Shown: in pieces, positions 27,519 to 36,161 of the stretch
Layout of the letters: each line of letters begins with the position of its first letter
How positions within the stretch are numbered: position 1 is the stretch's first letter
Assembly: GCA_902168105.1 (NCBI GenBank)
Contig: CABHOY010000045.1
Location: 124,001 to 188,000, forward strand
Direction of reading: 5' to 3'
Origin: an uncultured Flavihumibacter sp.
GTDB lineage: Bacteria > Bacteroidota > Bacteroidia > Chitinophagales > Chitinophagaceae
DNA length: 64,000 nucleotides
Notes under the pieces: model-generated
Database searches by the model: none
What the model was told of the DNA's origin: nothing
The model's input: only the letters and a program-made list of their open reading frames with translations
Translations under genes and position numbers: made by a program

Positions 27519-28045
27519 AATGGTGATTTTGGATTGTTATCAAAAGATCCTGCATTATCAATATTTGAATTATTAAATTCATATTTATCGCGAGCAATAT
27601 GATCTCCAAATATTATTTTGTCGCCATGAAAAGCTATTGTTGTATTGATTGGCTTATCACTTGTCATAGCATCATTGAGGCGTTTGCAAACCTCTGATAT
27701 GCCATCTTTATCTACGCTACTAAAAGCATAGTGAGATGAAGAATTTAATTCAATCAAAATCGCATATAGTTTTGGACGAAAATATTCATAGAATCCATAT
27801 CCTGCTATTGCTCCTGCGAAAATTGTGATAATAAATGCCCCTTTCCAGGAGAACGACATAAGAAAAACTAAAGTGGATATTATCAGTAGCACCGGAGGAA
27901 TAAGATGTGGTCGCTTTACCTCGTAGGTAGTAAAGCGCGTAATATTCCTTAGTTGAATGGTGGTTCCATTAAATGATAGTGTATTGTTAGTGAAAACTAA
28001 GGTACCATGATACGGGGTATTTGCGCCTCCGCTGTTGTCTTTCAT
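27515..28045 (-). CDS. DUF6232-like membrane protein with C-terminal GDKI-type tail
   Basis: 176 aa. Residues 10-45 resemble a small beta domain (TLVFTNNTLSFNGTTIQLRNI). Two membrane helices are close together (LIPPVLLIISTLVFLMSF, AFIITIFAGAIAGYGFYEYF). A soluble segment LNSSSHYAFSSVDKDGISEV follows, the layout of DUF6232 proteins. The tail has HGDKIIFGDHIARDKYEFNN, which echoes the GDKITINN motif of the partner gene. First gene of a two-gene operon. Biological role unknown. Confidence 0.75.
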   Translation of the reverse strand: MKDNSGGANTPYHGTLVFTNNTLSFNGTTIQLRNITRFTTYEVKRPHLIPPVLLIISTLVFLMSFSWKGAFIITIFAGAIAGYGFYEYFRPKLYAILIELNSSSHYAFSSVDKDGISEVCKRLNDAMTSDKPINTTIAFHGDKIIFGDHIARDKYEFNNSNIDNAGSFDNNPKSPL

Positions 28046-28236
28046 ACTGCAGTTTTTAGGGTTTAATTATATACGTGAAACTCCTACGAAAATAGGAAAA
28101 TATTTAGCATTGAGATTGGGTAAAATAAACGAATATAAAAATAGATGAATATAATCAGACAGCTACTTAAACAATTTTATTGCTAAACTGTTATGTGCAT
28201 TGAACCATCCCCTAAACTAACGGTTTCATACATACA

Positions 28237-31200
28237 ATGAACGATTCCATATTATCCCGCCTTGAAGCCTCCCGTAAAGAATTACTGGATTTAGGACTTC
28301 GCAACCCTTTATTAAACTACAAGACTCCCAAAGCCAGAGGACTGCATATCGTACTAGAAAAATCATATGCTGTATATAACATACTTGTAACGCAAGGTAA
28401 AGCTATGTCATTCCTGGGAAAGCCAGGCAAGAATGAAGGCGATGAGGAGCTAGAGTTACCGCCATTAACAGAAGAACAGCTAGAGGAAGCTTATGTAGAT
28501 ACCAAGCTGCAGACGAATGAGACAGAATCCAAGTTACAATCAAAAATCCTGAATACTTATTATTTCTCCCGAACCAGTATTGAAGAGCAGGGGATTAATA
28601 TGCTCTATGTCTCTTTAGGTATGCTAAATTGGTACGAGACTGGAAATGCAACAGAGGTTAGAAACGCACCTTTGGTGCTAATCCCTGTATACTTAGAACG
28701 TTCCAGTGCGCAGGAACGATTCAGGTTACGTTATACTGGTAGTGAAATTGGTCCGAACTTGTCGCTGCAAGCTAAAATGCTGGCGGATTTTAATATTACC
28801 ATTCCAACACTCGCAGATATAGACGAATTTAATATTGAAGAATACTTTAGTGATATTGAAAATAGAATACAACATCAATCAAACTGGAATGTTGATCGGG
28901 ATGCGATTGAATTAGGTTTTTTTTCTTTCGGAAAATTTATGATTTACCATGATCTTAATAGTGAATTATGGTCGGATGATAACAAGCCATATAATCATCC
29001 TGTAATAAAAGCATTATTTGGAGATGGATTTAGTGAACGTCCTCCTACCGCTACAGAAGATCATTATCTGGATACAGAAACAAATGCTCATGAGCTTTTT
29101 CATGTGGTTGATGCCGATAGCTCTCAGGTATTAGCTATGCTGGCTGTTCACGAAGGGCGCCATATGGTGATACAAGGTCCTCCCGGTACAGGAAAATCCC
29201 AGACCATCACTAACATTATAGCTAATGCGGTAGGACAAGGTAAAAAAGTGCTTTTTGTAGCCGAAAAAATGGCTGCATTGGATGTAGTTAAAAGAAGATT
29301 GGATGCTATTAATCTGGGCGAAGCTTGTCTTGAATTACATAGCCATAAAGCGAATAAAAAAGAGTTACATGAAGAGCTCAAGCGTATTCTTGAATTAGGA
29401 AAGCCAACACTTACACATTTACAGGAAGAAGTCAGATTGTTAGATGAATTCAGGGAGGAGCTAAACACGTATTGTAGCACAGTTAATACGGCTATAAAGA
29501 ATAGCGGTTTTAGTGCCCAGAAAGTGATTGGTTTCCTTTTACAAATAGCAGAAGATAGTAAAGGAATACAACTGTTTAAGATATCATTGCCTGATGGAGA
29601 AAGTCTGGATATTGCCCGCATGAATAAGGTGGAGGCGATGGCTGATCGCATTCAGGCCCAGTTAACGATCATTGGTGTACCCGCAGAACTGGCTTTCAGA
29701 GGATGTAAGCTGAATGTCTTATTACCACATGAACAGGAAGCCCTTGATCAGATTTTGAAAACTGGTTTGGAAGCGACCGTTGCTTTGAAGAAAGGCGGAG
29801 CGGTTGTAGCAAGTGCCATGGGCTTAAAAGTTCCGGTTGAAGTTAAAGAATCAGAGCAGTTGGTGAACATTGCTATACTCGCTTCCAGAAGTCCCGATCT
29901 AAAAGAACTAAACATTACTGATCAGGCCTGGAGTTTGAATCATAAGGATATTGTTGAATTGCTTGAAACGGGTAAACAGCTGAGTGAACTACGTAAAGCA
30001 TACGAGGAAATTTTTATCCCCGAGGGATGGGAGCAACAGATACTGGAAATCAGACAGGATATCCTGGCTTATGGCGATAAATGGTATAAATTCTTTGTTG
30101 GTAAATATAAAGCCAGTAATAAGAAACTAGCGTCATTGTGTAAAACTACTTTACCCAATGACGTGGCTACTAAACTGCAATATCTGGATGCTATTTCCAC
30201 TGCGCGTAGATTGCAAAACACAGTTAACGAATTAGCGCCTTTAGCAAATAAATTGTTTGGTATGCGCTGGCAACAGTTACGAACTGACTGGGACAAACTG
30301 AGTACTGCAGCAGACTATTTATCTGAAGTGCATCAGCAGATCATTGGCGGACGGTGTCCGGATGCCTTATTAGATTATTTAAACCGGTCTGAACAACCTG
30401 CTGTAAGCGCAGAATATTCAAAAATGTTGAAGGACAAGATTCAACAACAGGAGGTTTCTTTACAGGAGGTTATTTCGCATCTAAAGATGGATGAAGTTCT
30501 TCGCTTTGCAGGAGGTAAACTTCGACTTTTGCTGTTTCAAGATCAGGTAGAAGCGTTTTCAATCTGGATTGGACGATTATCTGAAATTCAGCATGTCATC
30601 GGATGGAATAATACTATTGAAATCCTGATAAAGGAGAAAATGGAATTCCTAATTCAGCCTTCCGAACAATGGGCAGCAGCGAAAGAGTACTTAAAAATAG
30701 CATTGCAGAAGGCATGGTATCAGTATCTGATTGAGCAAGCGATGTCAGATCCTGCACTTCGTTCATTTGAACGTGCAGGGCACGAGGAAGTAGTAGAGAA
30801 GTTCAAACAGTTAGATCTGCTGCATTTACAGTATAACCGGGCTTGTGTTGCCTTAAAGCATTGGGAAAGTGTACCGAGAAAAGATGCAGGAGCTGGTGGA
30901 CAGATAAATATCCTTAGGAGTGAGTTTAACCGGAAGGTAAGGCATATGCCCATCCGGAAACTAATACAGGAAGCAGGACTGGCTATACAGGCTATCAAAC
31001 CGGTGATGATGATGAGTCCTATGTCCATTGCTAATTTTTTACATCCTGGTAGTATTGAGTTTGATCTGGTAATTTTCGATGAAGCCAGCCAGGTACGACC
31101 GGTAGAAGCTTTAGGAGCTGCTATGCGAGGTAAACAATTGGTAGTGGTGGGGGATACTAAACAGCTTCCTCCAACAAGTTTCTTCGATAAGTCTAATAGT

Positions 31201-32895
31201 GATATCGACGATGAAGAAAATATTACGGCCGATGTACAAAGCATTCTTGGTATGTGTTATGGTAAAGGGATGCCAGAAAGAATGCTGCGCTGGCATTATC
31301 GTAGCCGGCATGAATCGCTGATAAGTCTTTCTAACCATGAATTTTATGAAAACAGGTTAGTAATATTTCCTAGTCCGGGTTCTAAGTATCGCATGGGGCT
31401 AGCATATCACCATTTACCAGAAGCTATTTACGATAGGGGGAAAACGAGAAGTAATCCCAAAGAGGCAGAAGCAGTGGTGGATGCAGTTATTGAGCATGCC
31501 ATGAGAAACCCTAAACAGACATTAGGTGTAGTAGCTTTTAGTACAGCACAGATGCAGGCAATACAAAATGCATTGGAAATAAGGAGGCGGAAACACCCGG
31601 AAGTGGAAGGTTTTTTCAGGAGTCATCCGCACGAACCGTTTTTTGTAAAGAATCTTGAGAATGTGCAGGGGGATGAACGAGATGTCGTTTTTATCAGTAT
31701 AGGATACGGCCGTATTGAGGATGGAAAGATACCAATGAGTTTTGGACCACTCAACAATGATGGAGGGGAGAAAAGACTGAACGTACTGATTACAAGAGCC
31801 AAGTTAAGATGTGAAGTGTTTACCAATATTACGTCAGACGATATTAAAACAACCGAAACAAGCAAAATGGGTATCCGTAGCCTGAAGAGCTTCCTGTATT
31901 TTGCACAACACGGAAAGTTTGAGGTAGCTGAGGAGATACCAATATCAGTAAAACGTCCGTTTGAAGATCTAGTAGCAAATAAGTTAAATAATCTTGGATA
32001 TATCATCAGAAAGAAAGTTGGCTCAGAAGGATGCTACATTGATATGGCTGTAGTAGATCCTGAAAATCCTGGTCGTTATTTAATGGGAATTGAATGTGAT
32101 GGTGATGCATATGCATCCGCAAAATCTGCCCGCGATCGTGACCGCCTTCGTAAACAGGTGCTTCGTAGTATTGGCTGGAATATTCATCAGCTTTGGAGTC
32201 TCGACTGGTTCCGGAATACAGAAAGTGAGTTGACCCGTCTGGTGGCTGCTATCGAGAAAGCAAAGAAACAAACAGCTATTGATGATATAGAAGTAGAAGC
32301 TTATTTGGACGAAGTAAATGCTATTATTCGGGAAAACGCAACCCAGAATACGCCAGAAGTACCTTTATATGAATTAGCTATATTACCGCTTGAAATTGCA
32401 CAACAAGAACTACATCTGCATCCTATTGGTAAACTATCCGCCTGGATAGAAGATATTGTTAAAATAGAAGGGCCGGTACATTTTGATGAAACTGCGCAGC
32501 GGATGGTAAGGGCTGCAGGATTAAGTAAGTTAGGGGGGCGTATCCGCGAGCGTTTATCAGAGGCTGCATTGCACGCAGAAAGGAACGGCAAGATAAAAAT
32601 TAAAGGAGATTTCCTCTGGCATCAGCAAATGGAAACTCCAGTGATCAGAGATAGAAATATTTTGCCGAATAAGAAGATACAATACATTTCGCCAGAAGAG
32701 TTATGCCTTGGGGTGAAAAAAGTTGTAGAGAATTCCTTTGCGATACAGCCTGACGCCTTAATCCCGATTGTTGCTAAATTATTTGGATTTGGTAGGGTGA
32801 CAGAAGATATGAAAAAGGAACTGTTGGAGGCGGTGAAGGTTGCAATAGCCAACGGTTTAGTAGGGCAAGACGGAGAGTTGTTGAAAAATGTCTAG
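28237..32895 (+). CDS. Large DUF4011-helicase-Vsr-like nuclease-DUF3320 protein, likely antiphage
   Basis: 1552 aa. The N-terminus (SRLEASRKELLDLGLRNPLLNYK) is DUF4011-like. An SF1 helicase core is split by a long helical insert: Walker A GPPGTGKSQT at 314, Walker B DEASQ with D948, GDTKQLPP near 972, then ENVQGDERDVVFIS and LNVLITRAK near 1182. After it, a Vsr/MTES_1575-type nuclease domain has D1269 (IDMAVVDP) and E1286-C-D (GIECDGDAY). A DUF3320-like tail ends the protein. This domain order matches a single-gene antiphage class described in defence screens. Codon use is more AT-rich than the core genes. Confidence 0.88.
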   Translation: MNDSILSRLEASRKELLDLGLRNPLLNYKTPKARGLHIVLEKSYAVYNILVTQGKAMSFLGKPGKNEGDEELELPPLTEEQLEEAYVDTKLQTNETESKLQSKILNTYYFSRTSIEEQGINMLYVSLGMLNWYETGNATEVRNAPLVLIPVYLERSSAQERFRLRYTGSEIGPNLSLQAKMLADFNITIPTLADIDEFNIEEYFSDIENRIQHQSNWNVDRDAIELGFFSFGKFMIYHDLNSELWSDDNKPYNHPVIKALFGDGFSERPPTATEDHYLDTETNAHELFHVVDADSSQVLAMLAVHEGRHMVIQGPPGTGKSQTITNIIANAVGQGKKVLFVAEKMAALDVVKRRLDAINLGEACLELHSHKANKKELHEELKRILELGKPTLTHLQEEVRLLDEFREELNTYCSTVNTAIKNSGFSAQKVIGFLLQIAEDSKGIQLFKISLPDGESLDIARMNKVEAMADRIQAQLTIIGVPAELAFRGCKLNVLLPHEQEALDQILKTGLEATVALKKGGAVVASAMGLKVPVEVKESEQLVNIAILASRSPDLKELNITDQAWSLNHKDIVELLETGKQLSELRKAYEEIFIPEGWEQQILEIRQDILAYGDKWYKFFVGKYKASNKKLASLCKTTLPNDVATKLQYLDAISTARRLQNTVNELAPLANKLFGMRWQQLRTDWDKLSTAADYLSEVHQQIIGGRCPDALLDYLNRSEQPAVSAEYSKMLKDKIQQQEVSLQEVISHLKMDEVLRFAGGKLRLLLFQDQVEAFSIWIGRLSEIQHVIGWNNTIEILIKEKMEFLIQPSEQWAAAKEYLKIALQKAWYQYLIEQAMSDPALRSFERAGHEEVVEKFKQLDLLHLQYNRACVALKHWESVPRKDAGAGGQINILRSEFNRKVRHMPIRKLIQEAGLAIQAIKPVMMMSPMSIANFLHPGSIEFDLVIFDEASQVRPVEALGAAMRGKQLVVVGDTKQLPPTSFFDKSNSDIDDEENITADVQSILGMCYGKGMPERMLRWHYRSRHESLISLSNHEFYENRLVIFPSPGSKYRMGLAYHHLPEAIYDRGKTRSNPKEAEAVVDAVIEHAMRNPKQTLGVVAFSTAQMQAIQNALEIRRRKHPEVEGFFRSHPHEPFFVKNLENVQGDERDVVFISIGYGRIEDGKIPMSFGPLNNDGGEKRLNVLITRAKLRCEVFTNITSDDIKTTETSKMGIRSLKSFLYFAQHGKFEVAEEIPISVKRPFEDLVANKLNNLGYIIRKKVGSEGCYIDMAVVDPENPGRYLMGIECDGDAYASAKSARDRDRLRKQVLRSIGWNIHQLWSLDWFRNTESELTRLVAAIEKAKKQTAIDDIEVEAYLDEVNAIIRENATQNTPEVPLYELAILPLEIAQQELHLHPIGKLSAWIEDIVKIEGPVHFDETAQRMVRAAGLSKLGGRIRERLSEAALHAERNGKIKIKGDFLWHQQMETPVIRDRNILPNKKIQYISPEELCLGVKKVVENSFAIQPDALIPIVAKLFGFGRVTEDMKKELLEAVKVAIANGLVGQDGELLKNV

Positions 32896-33196
32896 ATGTA
32901 TTTATTCTTATTAATAGAAGGTAATAAATCAATAGCTAGGGGTTAAAATTTTCTAAATCCTACAACAGCTGACTTGATGATGTGCCAGAACGCATATGGG
33001 TGGTGCAAAATCTTATCATACGCGTCAGATACAGGTTTTGTTGTTAAACGGAGAGACGCTGCACCGCGCCAACCACTTTCTTCTCCATTAATAAATTTGA
33101 TTAGGTTTTTTTTTGATATCCTATTTCTTTCTTTGCAATTAATAAGCTTCAAGAGATAAATAGATATTCTATTATAAAAGTGTTATAAAATTCTGT
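32896..33196. other. Intergenic region in the defence island
   Basis: 301 bp between the helicase and the Abi gene. Overlapping short frames on both strands (around 32943-33159) share a GC-richer patch that differs from the AT-rich flanks and may be a leftover of another element. I see no clear promoter or hairpin. Confidence 0.4.
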
Positions 33197-34009
33197 ATGG
33201 CGGAAGTCTCATTTATTGAAAAAAGAGCTATTGAAACATTCCTAGAAATGAGTGCCGGGTATGTTCTCGATTTTTCAGATAGGACTTTTAACGATTTTGT
33301 TGGAAGCACGGTAGGAATTGATGTGTCAACAGAAAAATATAAAGAAGGCGGTACATCAAAGGCAAATCGTCTTCGAACATTCATGAAATTGGAGCCGGAT
33401 GCAGTTGTCGGTAAGCTGTTTAAAGGTTTGCATGAATATAAAGTCAGTGAAGATCGACGACAAGGGCGTGAAACAAATATTACTGACGGTGAAGCGTTTG
33501 ATAGGATAGCTAACCGCTTACTTGATGGCCGGGTTGTCGACAATATTGATGCAATTCAAGCCAATAATGATGATAAGGATTTTCATCAGCTGGCAAAGTT
33601 GATTAAGGATAGTATTGAAAAGAATCGGCCAGAGGCAGCCTTAGATAGGCTTCATACGTTTATGATAAAATTTCTAAAAGAGTTATGTAGAAGCCATGCG
33701 GTTTCCTTTGAAAAGGATGATACGGTAAATGCATTTTTTGGAAAATATATAAAGGCCGTTAAGGCAAAGGGTTGGATTTCATCACCAATGGCGGAGAAAA
33801 TTGTGCAATTTTCTTTCCAGGTAATTGATGCGTTTAATGATATAAGAAATAATAAGAGCTTCGCTCATGATAATCCAGTCTTAAACTATGATGAAAGTGT
33901 GCTGATCTTTTCTAATGTGTCAGCGACAGTTAAGTTTCTTCAATCGCTTGAAACGAAAAACAAAAATGTTGCAGTTGCGGAAGCTAGACCTGATTGGGGA
34001 GTATTCTAA
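33197..34009 (+). CDS. Abortive infection family protein (Abi-C domain)
   Basis: 270 aa. The N-terminal half (TFLEMSAGYVLDFSDRTFNDF...GTSKANRLRTFMKLEP) looks like the common Abi-associated helical domain. The C-terminal half has the Abi-C signature RNNKSFAHDNPVLN at residues 217-230, with a nearby FFGKYIKAVKAKG. It lies 301 bp after the large helicase gene on the same strand and may be a separate defence gene. A toxic nuclease-type role is assumed for such proteins but not shown here. Confidence 0.87.
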   Translation: MAEVSFIEKRAIETFLEMSAGYVLDFSDRTFNDFVGSTVGIDVSTEKYKEGGTSKANRLRTFMKLEPDAVVGKLFKGLHEYKVSEDRRQGRETNITDGEAFDRIANRLLDGRVVDNIDAIQANNDDKDFHQLAKLIKDSIEKNRPEAALDRLHTFMIKFLKELCRSHAVSFEKDDTVNAFFGKYIKAVKAKGWISSPMAEKIVQFSFQVIDAFNDIRNNKSFAHDNPVLNYDESVLIFSNVSATVKFLQSLETKNKNVAVAEARPDWGVF

Positions 34010-34078
34010 GTCGGTCTGTCGAATGTCAGGTCTGATTGTTTGCTAACAACAATAAAGTTACTACTACATTTAAACTAG

Positions 34079-34502
34079 TTAACTAAACGCTGATCGGAAT
34101 TCCACTGTCGATACCCTTGTCTTTATTTTAAATAACCTACTAAAGGATTGCGGGTGCTCAAAGCCTAATTCGTAAGCTACTTCGCTAATCGTTAATTTAG
34201 TAGTATACAGTAGCTCTTTTGATTTTTCGATAAGCTTTTGATGTATATGTTGCTGTGCGTTCAACCCGTCAGCATACGTAGTACATCGCTTAAATAGTTC
34301 GGGCTGTAATGCAGCGGGTCTGCAAGATATTGAACGGTTGGTACGCCACGACCGGCTGGGTTCTCCTCCTCAAAATATGCATGAGATCTTCCAGTTGTGG
34401 AAGCAGATCACCGGTAACTGTCTGCCGGGTTGAGAACTGACGCTTGTAAAAACATTTAGTGTAACTCAATAGCGACTCGATCTGGGCGATGATTACCTTA
34501 TG
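34079..34502 (-). pseudogene. AraC-family regulator remnant with two frameshifts and lost N-terminus
   Basis: Three reading-frame pieces join into one AraC C-terminal half. Piece 1 from 34502 reads IIAQIESLLSYTKCFYKRQF and then TGDLLPQLEDLM. Piece 2 reads YFEEENPAGRGVPTVQYLAD and SPNYLSDVLRMLTG. Piece 3 (34264-34079) reads LNAQQHIHQKLIEKSK and ends with the second helix-turn-helix. One lost T in GGGTTGAAC explains the last shift. The N-terminal sensor half is missing where it meets the SDR remnant. Confidence 0.85.
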
Positions 34503-34927
34503 ACTACCTGTGTAATGCCAGTAATACCGAAAACGTTAGTATCCCAAACGGTCCGTATATCATTCAGAGGGGCCAAACCGGCACGGTTAGAAGACTTGGT
34601 GATTTATTCTAAAGTGCGGCCTTGTTTGCCGACGTGGGATATGGCTGCATTGTTTACCAGCAGGTCAAGGCGTCCCTGTCCCTTTTCAATGCGGTCTACA
34701 GCCGCAGTAATGGTTGATTGCTTGGTGGCGTCCAGTTGAATGGCATACGCATTGGTGCCGATCTCAGACGCAGCCTTTTCTCCGTTGCTCGGGTTACGCG
34801 ATCCTATATATACGTGATAACCGTTGGCTGCAAGCGCTTTTGCTATCTGATAGCCTACACCCTGGTTCGCTCCAGTTACAAGGGCAACAAGCTGATTGTT
34901 TGTTGATGAATTAATTTGATTCTCCAT
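34493..34927 (-). pseudogene. Short-chain dehydrogenase remnant, frameshifted and truncated
   Basis: The 5' part starts at 34927 (MENQINSS) with a normal SDR nucleotide site LVTGANQGVGYQIAKALAANG and LLVNNAAIS, then stops at 34604. A shifted frame continues with SSNRAGLAPLNDIRTVWDTNV and FGITGITQVVIR before a stop at 34493. The catalytic Tyr-x-x-x-Lys half is gone, replaced by the AraC remnant. A deletion that fused two neighbouring genes explains this. Confidence 0.85.
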
Positions 34928-35013
34928 AAGATTAATCCTTAATAAGGAACAATGCAAAACACATCAACCATTATCTTGTTATAATAACTGAATCAAGGAC
35001 ATTTGTAACTGAA

Positions 35014-35658
35014 ATGAAAACTGCCTTTTCTATGCAAATATTTAAAAGCTTATTTGGTAGATTTTTGAAACTATCTTCTGATGATAGCATAGACTTGACC
35101 AAAGTCTTTCCGAAGATTAAAGGGCTTTATGATGATGAGGCTCCGGATCCGAAACCGGTTGAGACAGCAATTGAAATGAGCCATGATGATAGTCCCATTT
35201 ATGAAACTATATCAAAAGGTCTGGGTGTTTTTTACGTCCTTGACAGGGGTAGCCATTATTCATTCCTGCAAAACAGGGACCTGTCAGACACTATTACTCT
35301 TAGAAAACTACACGAGGTCGCGTTGAATAATTTGACTGAACAAATGTTAGACAAAACCCAACTTAACGGAGATCCTGCTGATATCATGATGTTAGTAAAC
35401 GGAGGGAATTTTGAAGCGACAATGATATTGGTAGATCGCTTATGGATCGAGATCGAACGCCTGTTTAATGATCAGATATGCATCGCCCTGCCGGCTGGCG
35501 ATCTCTTGTTTATTTCCGGTAGAAATAATCCAGTTGGGCGGGAAAGCCTTCGTGCTGCCGTTCGCAAGGCTTTCGATAGTCAGGATCTCGAGGGACCATT
35601 GGTCAGGCATATCTATGCACGTGAAAACAATCAATGGATATTAATAGAAACAGCTTGA
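35014..35658 (+). CDS. DUF1444-like cytoplasmic protein
   Basis: 214 aa with no signal peptide or membrane helix. GDPADIMMLVNGGNFEATMIL and the C-terminal half (IALPAGDLLFISGRNNPVGR, then a helix ending in RHIYARENNQW) resemble DUF1444/YtpQ-type proteins. Function is unknown. A start at the second ATG (35032, MQIFKSL) is equally possible. It has no obvious operon partner. Confidence 0.65.
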   Translation: MKTAFSMQIFKSLFGRFLKLSSDDSIDLTKVFPKIKGLYDDEAPDPKPVETAIEMSHDDSPIYETISKGLGVFYVLDRGSHYSFLQNRDLSDTITLRKLHEVALNNLTEQMLDKTQLNGDPADIMMLVNGGNFEATMILVDRLWIEIERLFNDQICIALPAGDLLFISGRNNPVGRESLRAAVRKAFDSQDLEGPLVRHIYARENNQWILIETA

Positions 35659-35755
35659 AGTGAGGGTGAGCTAATCGACTAAAGATGTATTTTAAAATAT
35701 TATTCCTATAACTTAATCATTGGATAACTCTTTCAGGTTAGACAAAATTATCACT

Positions 35756-35998
35756 ATGGCTAAAAAAAGTATCATCATCCTTGTTCATATTCTTCTATGG
35801 ATTTTTTTGTCCGTGGGCTATTTATTTCTGTCCGAGCCAATCACAGTACGTATGTTCCCGGGATTTCATAATGTAACAATCTGGCTAATTGTATCGTCGG
35901 TAGGACTTGCTTTAATTTTTATAGGAATAGTGATCTCACTGATCGTAAGTTTTAGAATTAGAAAGAAGAAGAAACTTAAATTCTTAAATAATATCTAA
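35756..35998 (+). CDS. Small two-helix membrane protein
   Basis: 80 aa from the ATG at 35756 (an in-frame TTG lies at 35720). Two membrane helices: SIIILVHILLWIFLSVGYLFL and VTIWLIVSSVGLALIFIGIVI. It ends in the basic tail RIRKKKKLKF. The layout resembles the first part of a LytS-type membrane sensor kinase, but no kinase domain follows. It could be complete or a truncated remnant. Confidence 0.55.
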   Translation: MAKKSIIILVHILLWIFLSVGYLFLSEPITVRMFPGFHNVTIWLIVSSVGLALIFIGIVISLIVSFRIRKKKKLKFLNNI

Positions 35999-36114
35999 TG
36001 AATCGAACAATAATCGGTTAGATAATTTTCAACATAGAATGGTTGGACAATTGGCCAATCACCTTATAATACAGCTTTCTTCGAAGCCTTTTCATTTTAC
36101 TCAAGTCTGGTAAA

Positions 36115-36146
36115 AAGGGGCTGACCAGACTTTTAGCCAGCCCCTT
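36115..36146 (-). terminator. Terminator downstream of the S41 protease gene
   Basis: AAGGGGCTG (36115-36123) pairs with CAGCCCCTT (36138-36146). On the minus strand the hairpin is followed by a T-run and lies 16 nt past the protease stop. Confidence 0.8.
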
Positions 36147-36161
36147 GGAAGGTAATATCTG

